In this document: in pieces, positions 46,055 to 57,499 of the stretch
Layout of the letters: every line of letters starts with the position of its first letter
How positions within the stretch are numbered: the stretch's first letter is position 1
NCBI GenBank assembly: GCA_023055425.1
Contig: JALGPY010000006.1
Coordinates: forward strand, 91,733,935-91,797,934
From: Linanthus parryae
Lineage: Eukaryota; Streptophyta; Magnoliopsida; Ericales; Polemoniaceae
Reading direction: 5' to 3'
Length of the DNA stretch: 64,000 nucleotides
Made by a program: the position numbers and the translations under genes
The notes under the pieces: generated by a model
The model's database searches: none
Seen by the model: the letters and a program-made list of their open reading frames with translations, nothing else
Told to the model about the DNA's origin: nothing

Positions 46055-46754
46055 AGATTATTTAGTAATATAACAAAAGATATACAAATTAAGCTTAGAT
46101 GGAGAACACTGTAAAGACAGTGAAATTGTGAAGCTTAAAGTGTTCTTCCGGAAACATGACTGGATTGAGCAACAGTTTGATCGCCTTCAGTAATGCTTGT
46201 CAATTCGTGAGAGTGTATGAATCTCTGTAGTACTATGTACTTATCAATCTCTCTCATTCAGTGTCTCTCTTTAAATTTGAATTGCAGGTATATAAGGAAC
46301 TCTCAAATCCCTAAAAATCCTCCAGAGATCTTTTACTCTCAACATCTTGCTTTCAACGGCCAGCTGCGTGAATAGCTCAATTGATTTTGATCTGATATTC
46401 CATATGCAGTTCTCAAGTAAGTCAAGACAACATTCCATATAAGTAGGACCACTCTCCATACTTGGATTTCCTTCTTGACACAAGCAAATATGGAAACTTC
46501 TTGCAAAACAGATAGCTAATAATCCTTGCAAACAACTTAGGTAAATAATGAGATCAAAACATATTATAACACAAAATTAGTTTTTCCTTAATCATATATA
46601 GCATGATTAAACACAAGATATTAGAGATTGATTACGAGGAAGAACTCCCCCTGAGTTCATGCAATGAACTGCTGTGGAGTTTCAAGGCTTTAAAACTAGT
46701 TTCAAAGATTTGAAACAAACTGTGAACTTAAAATCTCCCCACTATGAGCTTACA
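46055..46754 (-). repeat. COP-G 5' LTR, truncated
   Basis: It aligns with 38620-39315 and ends TTACA at 46754. The first about 490 bp of the LTR, the primer site and the start of gag are missing; the junction lies near 46045-46055, where gag coding runs into LTR sequence. Confidence 0.8.
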
Positions 46755-46759
46755 ATTTT

Positions 46760-46906
46760 GCATGCCTAATAGTGTGGCTACTAGGTTCTTTACATATTGC
46801 TAGGAACCCCCCCCCCCTCCAAGTTTCCAAATCTTATTTGAAAACAAACTAGTATTCCTAATTAATCCACCACATTTGACTTTACAACTCCAATGCATAT
46901 TCAACA
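46760..46906 (-). repeat. COP-F 3' LTR, second part
   Basis: GCATGCCTAATAGTG to ATTCAACA matches 51210-51334 plus 52723-52732. With 37988-38128 it makes 288 bp, against 292 bp for the other LTR. C11 tract at 46807-46817. Confidence 0.87.
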
Positions 46907-46921
46907 AATTTCCACCTTGCC
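46907..46921 (-). other. COP-F polypurine tract
   Basis: The minus strand reads CAAGGTGGAAATT directly before the 3' LTR start TGTTGAATATG, a typical copia plus-strand primer. Confidence 0.75.
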
Positions 46922-47129
46922 TTGAATTCTCTCGTCAACAGCAGCTGCTCCTCTTCTCGTAAACAAAGATACATCTTCTATGAAGCCAATGTCTCTCGTC
47001 ACAGAGACTCTCTAGACCCCCCAACGGGTCCGACATGGCCCGAAGGGCCTCACTGGCTCATGATGTTGAGAAATTCCATATAATGTTGGAACTTGCTCTC
47101 CAGAACTAGCTTCGCGAACATATCCGCAG

Positions 47130-48540
47130 GGTTGTCAGTTGTCCCCACCTTCATTACCTTGATCCTACTCTCGTTTCCCAAAAATGATGTCTGACGTTAA
47201 TATGCTTAGTTCTTTCATGATGAACCTGATCTTTAGTCAAGGAAATAGTACTCAAGCTATCACAATATACAATCGCTTGATATTGAAGTAGGACTAGACC
47301 ATTGACCAATCCTTTAAGGCATCTTGCCTCCTTTTTTGCTTCCGTTAGAGCCATATAATCCGCCTCCGTGGTCGATAAAGTCACAGTCCGCTGTAGCGAA
47401 GCCTTCCAACTCACAACAGAACCTCCCTTAGTAAACACATAGCCAGTCATTTATCTCCAGATGCCAATATCACATGCATAATCTAAATCCGAGAACCCAG
47501 CTACCAAGATGTTTTCATTACCCCCATAGCATAGGCCAATGTTTGCCCTTAAGGTACATGAATATGCGCTCTACCACCTGCCAGTGATCCTACTCATCTA
47601 ATACATAAAACGACTAACTACACTAATAGTGAATGCCATGTCGGGTTGAGTACAGATCATAGCATACACGAGGCTTCTAACTGCGCTAGCATATGGAACC
47701 TTGGACACTTAATCCTTCTCCACGTCAGTCTGAATAGTGTACATTCCTAGATAGATGCTAGTCACCCGAGGAGTATCTATAGCTTTAGCTGATAAGATCC
47801 TGAATCTTCCTAAGACCTTTCTTATGTATACATGTCGTGACAGGAAAAGCTTCTTCTTCCTATCTCTATAGATCTAAAATCTTAGAATCTTCCGAGCAGC
47901 CCAAAGATCCTTTATCTCGAATTCTCCACTAAGATGCATCTTCAATGTTTATATGTCCTTCATATCCTGAATTGAAATCATGATATCACCTACATACATA
48001 ACTAGGTAGATACGTTTCTCACCTCGCAAGAACTTGTGATACACGCAGCAATCATAATCACACTTCTTGTAACCAATCTTCAACATGAAGCTGTCAAACA
48101 TCTTGTACCATTGCCTCGGAGACTATTTAAGACCATAGAGAGATCTTTTCAGCTTGAAAACGTGGTCTTCTCTTCCAGGAACTTGGAATCCTTCTGGTTA
48201 GCTCTTGTATATTTCCTCTTCCAACTCCCTGTGTAGGAAAGTTGTTTTCACGTCTAGCTTCTGTACCAGCGCTGGTAGCACCCTGATCGAAGTATGTCTA
48301 ACTACCGGTGAGAAGATCTCTTTGTAGTCAACTCCTTCTTTCTAGCTGCACCCTCTTGCAACCAACCTTGTTTTATACTTGACGCCCTCTCCACCTGTAG
48401 ATCCTTCATTTCTTCTGAAAACCCACTTGTAAGTGATTATCTTTCTTCCCCCTAGAAATTTTACAAGATCTTAATTCTAGTTATTTCTAAGAGACTCCAT
48501 CTCTTCTCCCATTGCGAAAATCCATTGTGCTGACTCAGAA
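47130..48540 (-). pseudogene. COP-F reverse transcriptase and RNase H
   Basis: RNase H (47450-47154): MTGYVFTKGGSVVSWKASLQ, TLSTTEADYMALTEAKKEA and HERTKHINVRHHF. RT is read through stops: KLKRSLYGLK, SPRQWYKMFDSFMLKIGYKK and DYDCCVYH (about 48180-48040); the catalytic box at 47997-47986 reads YVGD instead of YVDD. The N-terminal RT part extends to about 48.5 kb. Multiple stops and the D-to-G change make it inactive. Confidence 0.82.
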
Positions 48541-48899
48541 CTAGAATTCGCAGCCTTGTAGGTGGACGAATCATCCTCCACCTCTTGGGCTACTTGAAAT
48601 GCATATCACACCATAACATAATCTTTGTACCTTGCTGGCGGCTTTATGAATCTGATGCATTGGCTCCTCTGGTAGCGATGCATCCTCATCAGAGTCTTAT
48701 GCTTCTTCCTCTTCAGTTTTCGGCGAAGATAATGTCAATTCGGGCTTCTTACGATCCTTTGGACCTGAACTTGCCTCTACCTTCTTCTCTGCATCTCCAA
48801 CCTCTATATCCATGGAACTTGATTTTAGCATTGAACTCTCATCAAATATTACACTTCTACTAAGTTTAATGTTGTTGTCTGCCCAAATCTTGTTTCTCT

Positions 48900-49760
48900 T
48901 CACACTCGTCCCAAAGTACATGAATACCCCTTCTTCGCACTGGTTCTAGCTTGCCATAATTCACGTGATAATAGGAAACAAAATCAAAGAAACTCACATC
49001 TGAGTAATCTGCTGCTTCTCCGGACCCTACTTCAATAAGAATCTTGCATCCTATACCTGTTTGCGGGATCTTACTTACGAGGTAACATGCGATGGAAACT
49101 GCCTCTCCCTAGAAACCTCTAGAAAGACCCACATTCGAAAGAATACACCTTGCCTTCACTAAACTTGTCTGATTCATTCTTTCGTCTACACCATTCTGCT
49201 GTGGTGTGTGTTGAACGGTGTGATGGCGAGCAAATCCTTGATATTTATAGAATTTAACAAAATATGATGAACAAAACTCCAAGTCGTTGTACTTGTGTAA
49301 CATTTTCACCTTCTTTATCACCTGATTCTCTACCAAGGTCTTCGACTCTTTGGATTTTTTGAAGGCTTTTCACTCTTGGGCTTCATTATGAATATCCAAG
49401 TCATCCTTGAGTAGTCTTCATTGATGCCCAGAAAATTCCTATAGCCGCCAATCGCCTAAAGTCGAGACGGACCCCTGCAATCCTAATGGATATAATCAAG
49501 AGTCTCTTTAATTATACAAACCACCTTTGGGAACTTGCTACGGTGTAGCTTCCTCTACGTGCAGTTCTCACAAAACCCGAGGCTGTTGGGCGTGAGCCCA
49601 GTGAGATAGTCTTTCTTGTGAAGTTTCTCAATTCTACGTTCACTCATATGACCGAGCCTCATATGACTTAGCTTGGTTTGAGTTAATCTCGGCTGAGAAA
49701 ACTCCGGCAGAACCTGTGATCGTTGAACCTTGATACATGTACAAAGTCCCACTCCTGACT
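48900..49760 (-). pseudogene. COP-F pre-integrase and integrase
   Basis: The pre-integrase zinc domain (49700-49555) shows KLSHMRLGHMSERRIEKLHK and GFCENCT. The core is visible at 49336-49109 as MLHKYNDLEFCSSYFVKFYK, HHTVQHTPQQNGVDERMNQT. The usual TDNGLEF acid appears as YNDLEF and the catalytic Glu in VDERMN is present. The region between (49550-49340) holds stops where the first catalytic Asp should lie. Integrase is dead. Confidence 0.78.
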
Positions 49761-50155
49761 CCCTTGAGAATTACCTTAATTAGAACCCTCGCAGACTTGT
49801 AGATCTCCACCTTCACCTTTAAACTGTAACTCTTGCTGCCAAATAGACTCAAGGATATTAGATTCTTCTTGATTACATGTTTGGCTTTCTCTAAACTACA
49901 TAACTTCCCTTCATTCATCTTCAATCTAACCGAGCCACTTCCGGTCACTTGGCATATGGCTCCTTTTTCCATATAGATAGACCCTCCATCTGTTTGCCTG
50001 TATGTTGTGAATAGCTCTCTGTTAGAGAAAATATGATAGGAATCCCTTGGGTCAAGGACCCACGCATCCGGTGAATGTGTGACAATATATTCCATTAGAA
50101 CATAACGGTCCTCGGACGAATTACCTTGCTCCACCAACGTTGTAGATCCGTTCAT
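49761..50155 (-). pseudogene. COP-F protease region
   Basis: The open frame contains DAWVLDPRDSYHIFSNRELF, which corresponds to the copia retropepsin site W-V-L-D-S/T-G-x-S-x-H. The catalytic Asp is present, but the following Gly is replaced, so activity is unlikely. It continues to VTGSGSVRLKMNEGKLCSLE and the block before the pre-integrase domain. Confidence 0.78.
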
Positions 50156-50159
50156 TCCC

Positions 50160-50940
50160 CGTTGACCTTGTTTCGGGCAATCTCTCTTTTATTCCCCCTT
50201 TTTCTTGCACCAAGCACATAAATCATTGGATAACATAGAACGAGAAAACTGTTTTTTTCTTTTTCTTCTTTACCCTTCTTGCTTCCACTCCCCCCCCCCC
50301 CCGCCTCCCCATTAATCCGTAAGCATGGCCCTCTGTACCTGTGCATGCGCCCTTGTGGCGTAATTCTGTAGCATGTAGCGCCGATCTGACCTCCTCTAGG
50401 GTTATGGTGTCCTTATTCACAATTAAGGACTACATAAAGTTCTCGTATGATGGAGGTAATGAGACCAACAACAATAGTGCGGCATCCTCATCATTCACCT
50501 TCTCTTTAATGTTAGGTAAATCAAGAAGAATTATGTTTAATTGATTAAGGTGATCCTATAGAGTCGCACCTTTGAGCATCCGCATGGTGAACAACCGTTG
50601 GTTAAGCATCAACTTGCTGGTGAGACTTCGTCATGTAGAGACTCTCCAATTTGGGCCATAGAGTAGTCGACCTTGCCTTATCAGCGACCTCGGTAATCAC
50701 TTCATCCGATAAGCACAACAAGATCGTCGAGTGTGTCTTCTCCTCCATAAACATATACTCCGTCGATGCAACGTCAATGTCTCCCTTGTTCTTGGCCAAA
50801 GGCACCCACATACCATGCGAATTCAATAAGTCGCACATCCTGGTCTTCCACAGACTAAAGTTGTTCCCTCCTATAAACCTGTCGATCTTCAACATCGATC
50901 CGAATATTTGTTCTTGGTGGATCTTGCACCCTAGTCGAGT
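50160..50940 (-). pseudogene. COP-F gag
   Basis: The N terminus (50895-50602) reads MLKIDRFIGGNNFSLWKTRM, VASTEYMFMEEKTHSTILLC and TTLWPKLESLYMTKSHQQ, the DUF4219/UBN2 start of copia gag, then a stop. The region to 50160 matches the rest of gag through several frames and ends in a degenerate zinc-knuckle area rich in Lys/Arg. A C13 run (50290-50302) lies inside. Confidence 0.8.
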
Positions 50941-51039
50941 GCTTCACCTAGATTGCAAAATCCTAAATTTGATTTCACAGAGTTGTGAAACCATAGCTCT
51001 TTATCTCCACCTTGATCTTGAAGCACTGAAAATCTTGAA

Positions 51040-51049
51040 TCTGATACCA
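51040..51049 (-). other. COP-F primer binding site
   Basis: The minus strand reads TGGTATCAGA, three bases from the LTR end, complementary to initiator tRNA-Met. Confidence 0.88.
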
Positions 51050-51334
51050 GTTTGTTATGACACTCACACCTCAGGAACGATATACGAATAAAAGAAGAAT
51101 ACCGGATTTTACGTGGTTCACTAGCAAACAATTTTGCTAACTACGTCCACGACAGAAAAGCACCATTTATTTCACAAGAGAAACAATTACAATGATTTTG
51201 AATGCGTAATAGTGTGACTACTAGGTTGTTTATATGGTGTTATGAACCCCCCCCCCCAAAGTTTCTAAATCTGATTTGAAAACAGACTAGTGTTCCTAAT
51301 TAATCCACCGCCTTTGACTTTATAATTCCAAGGC

Positions 51335-51515
51335 TGATGGTGGCAACTGGCCGGGCAGCGCCGTGCCTTGGCGCTGCGGGTTGTGCGCGGGTCGTATCGA
51401 GGCGCAGGGCGGGCCCGGCTGGGCCGTGCTCAAGGGGGGCAGAAATATGACCTGTGTCGTGCCCAGGTTGCTTGCACGCGTCGACCCGTGTAGCGGGCCG
51501 GGTCGACAAAGGTTA

Positions 51516-51587
<72 letters not shown>

Positions 51588-52714
51588 GCACTAAATATTT
51601 ATTAATAACTTAACTTTTAAATAACAAAGAACTAAATATTAAAGATAGATGTAAGAATTTATTAATAACTTAACTTTTGAATTTTGATTTTACAAATGTT
51701 AGAAATAATGCATCACTATAATTGTGGTACATCCCAACTAGGTTGACACCTACCCAACTATCTATCATTTGTATTTTTTTTAAAACTATAAATGTAAAAA
51801 AAAATAAATAAGAAACATACATTTACTTGGTCTATTGTTTCTAAAGTAACTTCATACTTCTTCGTCGATGTCTTCGTGAATAACACCATCTACTTGGTCT
51901 ATTATCATCGTTTGTTCTAGCTGTTGGCATACTTTGATCTAAACTATCGACATCTATAAATTTTTTTCGCTATCAATTGGATGATCATGAAAAGTACTAT
52001 TTTGTTGATATGCTAAATCCGCTAATGAATCATCCATTTGTTGTTGAAAATTACGACTAGTAGACATTTTCACAATAACTCTAACTACACAATTATTAAA
52101 ACTACAACAAAAAAATAATTGCTAAAAATTAAAACTTACAAACTTTCCGAAGATGTAGTATGCTCGGAATAGCTTGTAGGAGTGGAAGTGAAGTGGAAGA
52201 AGCTTGAGGAGAAGAGGTATAGCCGACAATTTGATATTCAAAATTCGCCAAGTAGGAAAATTCTAACACTTTGAGAGAGCTTAGGAGAAGATGAGAGGAA
52301 GATTTTGTGGGAATGAGTATGAAAACTAGCCGTTTTATGACAGTTGGGAGGATTAAAATAGTATTTTGTGAGATATTTACCCGGATTTCCACTACCGCCC
52401 CTCAAATTAGCCGTTACTTTTCAAAAAGTGGGGGCTAAAGGGTAATTTTTGACTTTCTAACCGTTGTGAACGAAGGGAAAAAAAGAAAAAAACAGATCAC
52501 CGCGCGGGCCGACCCGTGCGTGCACATGCCGGGTCCGACCCGTGCGGGTCGAGGAACTGAAGATCCGAACCGCACGTGCCCGGGTCTACGCACGCCAACG
52601 GCCGGGCCGTGCTCGGGTCACCTGCCACGCGTGCCGTGCTTGTGTCGTGTCGATGTTGGGTTCGGCCTCGTCGTGCCAAAATGGCACGCGGGTCGGCACA
52701 CCCTGCCACCATGA
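51335..52714. mobile_element. hAT-2: hAT deletion derivative
   Basis: Ends TGATGGTGGCAA and TGCCACCATGA form an imperfect inverted repeat, flanked by a perfect 8-bp target duplication TCCAAGGC (51327-51334, 52715-52722). Both ends are GC-rich (GGGTCG, GGCACG words) and the centre AT-rich. A minus-strand frame of 37 codons from 52067 (MSTSRNFQQQMDDSLADLAY) resembles the N terminus of a hAT transposase before its BED finger; the rest is absent. That identification is tentative; the duplication and ends are clear. Confidence 0.87.
51509..51586. repeat. (TTA)n microsatellite
   Basis: About 25 uninterrupted TTA/ATT units inside hAT-2. Confidence 0.95.
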
Positions 52715-52737
52715 TCCAAGGCATATTTAACAATTTG

Positions 52738-53630
52738 GGTATCAAGATTAAATATAAGGTTATGCAATTGTAATATCGATAATGCACAGGATTAGTGGCA
52801 GGGTCATTGCAGGGACCCAATGGTGACATACTCTGTAGAGGTGAAACAACCATTAATTTAACATTTTGGGAATCCATAAATTCTCGAACCCAGAAACTGG
52901 CCAAATAAACAATGGACCAAAATATGAAACTTTTGAGCACCCGCTTTGAAATTGCCATGGACTTGTATGACGAGGTTAATTTAAATGTAAGTGAGACATT
53001 TTCTCTCTTCTTCTACGCTCTCCAATCACATAGAAACAAATTCATTTTCTAACACGAACCCTTTATTTTACTCTCAGCAATCAACATAAAACACTTTCTA
53101 TCTTCTTCTATTGTGTAGCAAGAAGGATTACTATGCTGAATTGAGAAAGCACAAAAGTTAAGCCCCGGTATAACTAAGTATCCAAATGATTCCGAGTAAA
53201 CAGCTAACTATGTATGTGGAAAGACAAAGATGATGACAAGTAACAGAGGATAACAAGTAACTACTAACACAAGCCCTTCGGAACTAGTTTAAACAAACCC
53301 AGAAACTGAGCAAGAGAAGAAAGAAAGCGGAAAGAGAGAGAGACACCTCCGGTGCTCGAATTCACCTGAACCAAAGAGTCAGCGTTTAGGTCTCAATCTC
53401 GCTTGAACCAGAGAGTCGGCATTTACGTCTCCTGCGGTAGGGGTCTAAGGGCCACTCGATGAAGGCTAGGGCTACTGAAATTACGCTCAACAATATGGGG
53501 ATGAAATTTCTGAGATTCGAAATCAAATTCAGAATTGGCGCTCAACAATTTGGGGAAGGCGCCTAAACTAAACTCCGCTGTCAAGAATTTGGGCATGAGC
53601 TCAAGTGTTTTGTGGTTTGGCTTTTGATTG
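52738..53630. other. No gene recognised
   Basis: AT-rich DNA. Around 53340-53470 GAACCAAAGAGTCAGCGTTTA and GAACCAGAGAGTCGGCATTT form a short diverged repeat (about 53378 and 53404), and CTCAACAAT..GGGGA occurs at about 53488 and 53542. No supported coding region. Confidence 0.45.
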
Positions 53631-53901
53631 CAGCGTTATTGCGTTAAAGCTGCTTTGAGTATAACCAAGCGCAATTACAATAGAATTACAAAATCGCTGC
53701 TACTGCGATTAAAAAACACAGCATTATATTTTCACCCTGTAAGTATACAGAGTTATAATATTTGCTACTGTAAATTTAGAGCATTAATATACTTACCCTT
53801 GTAAAACGGGTACCTTATAGCAACATTTCATAAAACGCTGTAAAAGAGGACAATACGCAGCATTAGTGTAAAAAAATGTTACTTCTGAATTTTTAGTAGT
53901 G
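53631..53901. mobile_element. CACTA-type transposon end (one terminus)
   Basis: The reverse complement of the right end starts CACTACTAAAAATTCAGAAG, the CACTA signature, with subterminal repeats around GCAGC/GCTG and AACGCTGT (for example at about 53830 and 53860) as in plant CACTA elements. The opposite end was not found, so this may be a truncated copy. Confidence 0.45.
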
Positions 53902-54524
53902 CCTTCAAGTAGTCATGTTATACCTGAAAGTGTGAAATTAGTGCTATTAGAATTTACCACCGCTTATGTTAGTGAATCATGCACCGGAAAATATTCTAGA
54001 TGAACAACCCATGCTTCGCCTGTTAGGAAACAATATTTTTTTTGAGACTTATTTTTTTGTGGTCTAATGAGTTCGACCATAAGTCGTCATGTATGGGTTT
54101 TCAAACGCTCTATCACTTTAACTAGCACTCATTTGCAAACCAATACATATTTGAGCAGAACGATCTATGCTTCTGTGGGCTCAAAACCATAATATTTTCT
54201 TGATTCTCGAGTCAAGATAAAATCCTAACACTTTTCTGTGTCTTGCTTTTCCAGGAAAGTAAAATATCCATAATTGAAAGGAATACAAAAGACTATTTTC
54301 GACTAGTTCGGTCACACGGATCACACTGAGCTCACTCAATGCATTTGGACATTTTTACGCTCCTGAGTGGGATCTTTCATGGTACGGTACTAATGATAAT
54401 GTTTTGACAGTTACTGTACCAATATATAAGGTGGATTTAGTGTGAGTTTTTTTTTGTGAATTTTAATCTGAAATTCACTTTTCGATTTTTTGACTTTTTC
54501 TAAAGGTTTGGTGTGAGCGTTTTT
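53902..54524. other. No gene recognised
   Basis: AT-rich DNA with no supported coding region or termini. Confidence 0.5.
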
Positions 54525-54707
54525 GAGTGAATTCTGAATTTAGAATTTTGTATTTGTAGTGTTGAATTGGTGGAAGAAAAAAATTGAGTGAATTTTAAAT
54601 GTAGAATTAAGTATTTGTAGTGTTGGGTTGGTGGAAGAAAAAAATTGAGTGAATTCTAAATTTAGGCTTTTGTATTTGTAGTGTTGAGTTGGTGGAAAAA
54701 AAATTGT
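54525..54707. repeat. 61-bp tandem repeat, 3 copies
   Basis: Units starting GAGTGAATT and containing GTATTTGTAGTGTTG and TTGGTGGAAGAAAAAAATT begin at 54525, 54586 and 54647, exactly 61 bp apart. Confidence 0.85.
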
Positions 54708-55692
54708 TAGATAAAAAAAAAAAGGAAGAAAAAAATTGAGGCTGATGAGATTTTTTGTCTTTTTTTTCCTCCAAACATTAAAATGACAATATTTTTCGCA
54801 TTACTAAAACATTTACACAAGTTTTGTTAGTTAAAAGGGTATACTGGTAACTTTTTTTTGATGTAAAGTAACGTTTTAATAAACAACAAAACTGTTACTT
54901 CAGTGACTTTTTAAAAACACTTCTTTTGATCAAATTTTTATTTCTTTTTTTAAACTTTTATATCATAATCTTCTTTCAGTTCATTTTAAAACACGGCTTA
55001 AAATACAAAAAGTTCACACCAACTAACCGGCCCCTATTTTCTTTGCTCGAAAGTGCACTGACATCCTTACAAAATCCTCTGTGATACTGTCGGTATGCCA
55101 GTTGTTACGTGCAAGAAATTCAAACTTGTGGATAAACCATCCATGAATGAGCATATTGCAACAGATTTTACATAGATTTGTTTCAATTGTCTATGAATGT
55201 AAACACATGAATGATCATTTCCTATTACCATATATGTGTGGTCTCACCATGCACATGTAACATAGTACTCTATGTCACGTCCTTTTTTTGTACTACTAAT
55301 AATGCTTCATTTTTTTGAGGGAATAAAAATGCTTCATTTGAGTGGTCCATTCCAATTGCATACAACTTTATTCCAACAAAATAATATACCATAACCATGT
55401 GATGCGTATCGGTAATTCCTACCACTCATGGATTGTGTTAACACATACGGCTATGTCTTGTGAGTGTCAACGTTTATGCATGCGTGGAAATTGTTTCAAG
55501 ATAGCGACATGAGAGCTAAAATTGATAGAGCATGTAAATGATCGGATGTTAGTATGAAGGAGATGATAATATTTTTCAGATGAAACTATGGTCATTTGAT
55601 TGAGAAGGAACCGCATTCCTATGCTTGTGACACACTATTTTGTGCATTTTATGATAACGTGTTTATTGTAATACATTCAAGCATACAAATCA
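54708..55692. other. No gene recognised
   Basis: AT-rich DNA. AATGCTTCATTT occurs twice about 30 bp apart (about 55300-55340). It forms the left flank of COP-H. Confidence 0.5.
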
Positions 55693-55697
55693 GACTG

Positions 55698-56177
55698 TGA
55701 AGGGCAGGAAGGATCTAACATGCTCAGATCAACAACATGAACTAAAGCGGAATATTCATGTGTTTACCTTGTCTTCCTAAGCTCCTTAGTGCAGCGGATG
55801 ATCGTTGTGTTGCTTGCTTTCACGCGCCTACTCCTTGATCTTGCTCCCACCAATCGAGTGCGAATCTCGAGGACGAACACTGATTTCCACACCACGTTCC
55901 ACCTCCTTGGATGAAGTTGGAGAGAGACTAGGGTTCTCTACAACTAGTATGAATCTAGACAGAGAGACTTTTCTGTAGGGAATAGCCAATGATATCTTAT
56001 ATCATGTGTAGGAGGCTACCTCTTTATATAGGCAAAACTTCTCCTAGGTTTGCACATAAACCCCTAGGGTTTGAGCCTTAGCTACTAACCCTTCTAGTTT
56101 GTGCATTAGTGCAACTAACCCCATAAGGTTATGATAATTGCATTGGGCACCCCACATGGGCGCACCAATTGCTAACA
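55698..56177 (-). repeat. COP-H 3' LTR
   Basis: 480 bp from TGAAGGGCAGGAAGG to CAATTGCTAACA. TATATAAAGAGG (minus strand) at about 56019-56030 is the TATA box. Confidence 0.95.
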
Positions 56178-56192
56178 TCTCCCACTCGCACT
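56178..56192 (-). other. COP-H polypurine tract
   Basis: The minus strand reads GTGCGAGTGGGAGA directly before the 3' LTR start TGTTAGCAATTGG. Confidence 0.75.
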
Positions 56193-56298
56193 GTGGGGTT
56201 GCACAATCTATCTAGTCTCCATCAATCTCCAACTTTCTATCATCTACAAAAGAGTATTGTGTGGCCGTGGCGTGTGACCGGTGAGAGTACCTGCATTT

Positions 56299-56402
56299 CG
56301 GGAGATCCGTACACCAAACTCGTATAGCCAGCATGGGAAGGCACCCTCTCGGGAGATCCACATACCAAACTCGTATAGCCAGCGCAGGAAGGCACCCTTA
56401 AA
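56299..56402. repeat. Two-copy tandem repeat, about 54 bp
   Basis: CGGGAGATCC..ACACCAAACTCGTATAGCCAGC and GGAAGGCACCCT occur twice (56299-56352, 56353-56402). In one minus-strand frame this gives a doubled AGYTSLVxGSPE segment; coding is not supported. Confidence 0.75.
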
Positions 56403-57499
56403 ACATAAAACAGTGATAATGCTCTCCGTAACTCTCGTATCCCCCAGATTCCTCCGATTGTCATCTCGTGGATCATGAGCACCTGCCTTGTCCCGAAGGC
56501 CATGCTCCAATGAGTCCACATCTCCTTTATATTTTCATATCCTACATGATCCCATAAGATCTTGCAGGTGGGCCCAATGAAAGATAATAAAGAGCGATGC
56601 AACGAGAATCTTTCCTTACATACATGTGTCACTCAGATTCGGCTCAGCTGCTTTCCCAGCAGTGTCCGGAAGGCCGAATCATCCATAGCCGTAAGGTGTC
56701 ACGCCAAAGTAGCACCACCGACCCGTCTCCTCATGACACAGACGTAAGTACAAAGGGTATACAGTGTCGATCATCCTCATTCGATCGACGAGGCTCACAC
56801 GATGAGGAATCCCAGGGACTAATTCTACTCATCACCTCATGGTCACTCATAAGCGCGCGTTATTCAAGGGGAAATATGCGCCATAGTGTTTACACTCTGA
56901 TGAGAGCGCATGTCTTATCCTTGCAAAAGGACCACTATGCAGATGTCTATCCGGTAGCCCTTATGGCCACCAGCCCGAGTGCTGCCATGTCACACGGTTG
57001 TGATCATTTATCAGCTCTCGCATCTGGCTTCTTCTACACAGACTATACATGGTTCGGGGTAGCAACCATGTTCGATTGGCCATAACCGATCTCAGCTTGG
57101 AACTCATTTCCAATGCGACATTTGGATCCGTCTGACAGGCTCCTAGCACTACTGATAGACTTCAAGTTCTTATCATAGGCCATATGCTCATATGAAGAAT
57201 GCATCTCATATCATATCGCAGGCTTTCAGCGCTTATCTGGATTCCGTCTCATCTTCCGCCACACCCAGACATATCCAGGATACTGCGAAGGCAGTTGCTC
57301 GTGTGAGTGAGCCAACTTAGTGTCTGTGTGACATGCTCTATGCTAGTACAGGAAATGTAACATATCATACATGTATCAAAACAACATGCTGCTTAAAACA
57401 AATCCAATTAAAATCCAGTCAATCAATGTCTCGTATGCTCATCAATCATATTGCTAGTTATCGACTACCAAGTCCCAATTCTCTAAAGCAATCCACAAG

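Larger units (their letters stand above)
38129..46754 (-). mobile_element. COP-G: SIRE-type copia with extra 3' ORF, deleted
   Basis: Inserted in the left LTR of COP-F; target copies GTTTT (38124-38128) and ATTTT (46755-46759) correspond to ATTTT in the uninterrupted COP-F LTR at 51.2 kb. LTR ends are TGAAG and TTACA. The minus strand reads gag, protease, pre-integrase, RT, RNase H and then about 1.8 kb of additional coding sequence before the 3' LTR, which is the layout of SIRE/Maximus elements. Missing parts are the primer site, gag N terminus, U5 side of the 5' LTR, integrase core and the RT YVDD region. hAT-1 lies inside. Confidence 0.82.
37988..52732 (-). mobile_element. COP-F: copia retrotransposon, host of nest 2
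   Basis: Short LTRs (about 290 bp net), both starting TGTTATGACACTCACACCTC and ending in TTMAACA. The flanks ATATG (37983-37987) and ATTTG (52733-52737) look like an aged 5-bp target duplication. The left LTR is split by COP-G; the right LTR by hAT-2. The internal region (46907-51049) carries the copia order gag, protease, integrase, RT, RNase H on the minus strand, all broken by stops. Confidence 0.87.
51053..52732 (-). repeat. COP-F 5' LTR, interrupted by hAT-2
   Basis: 51053-51334 and 52723-52732 make a 292-bp LTR from TGTTATGACAC to TATTTAACA; hAT-2 and one target copy (52715-52722) lie between. C11 tract at 51247-51257, at the same place as in the other LTR. Confidence 0.88.

Noticed and set aside
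49109..51131. Plus-strand open frames over the COP-F internal region
   Set aside because: Shadows of the minus-strand gag-pol.
51509..51586. Poly-Tyr open frame
   Set aside because: Translation of the (TTA)n microsatellite.
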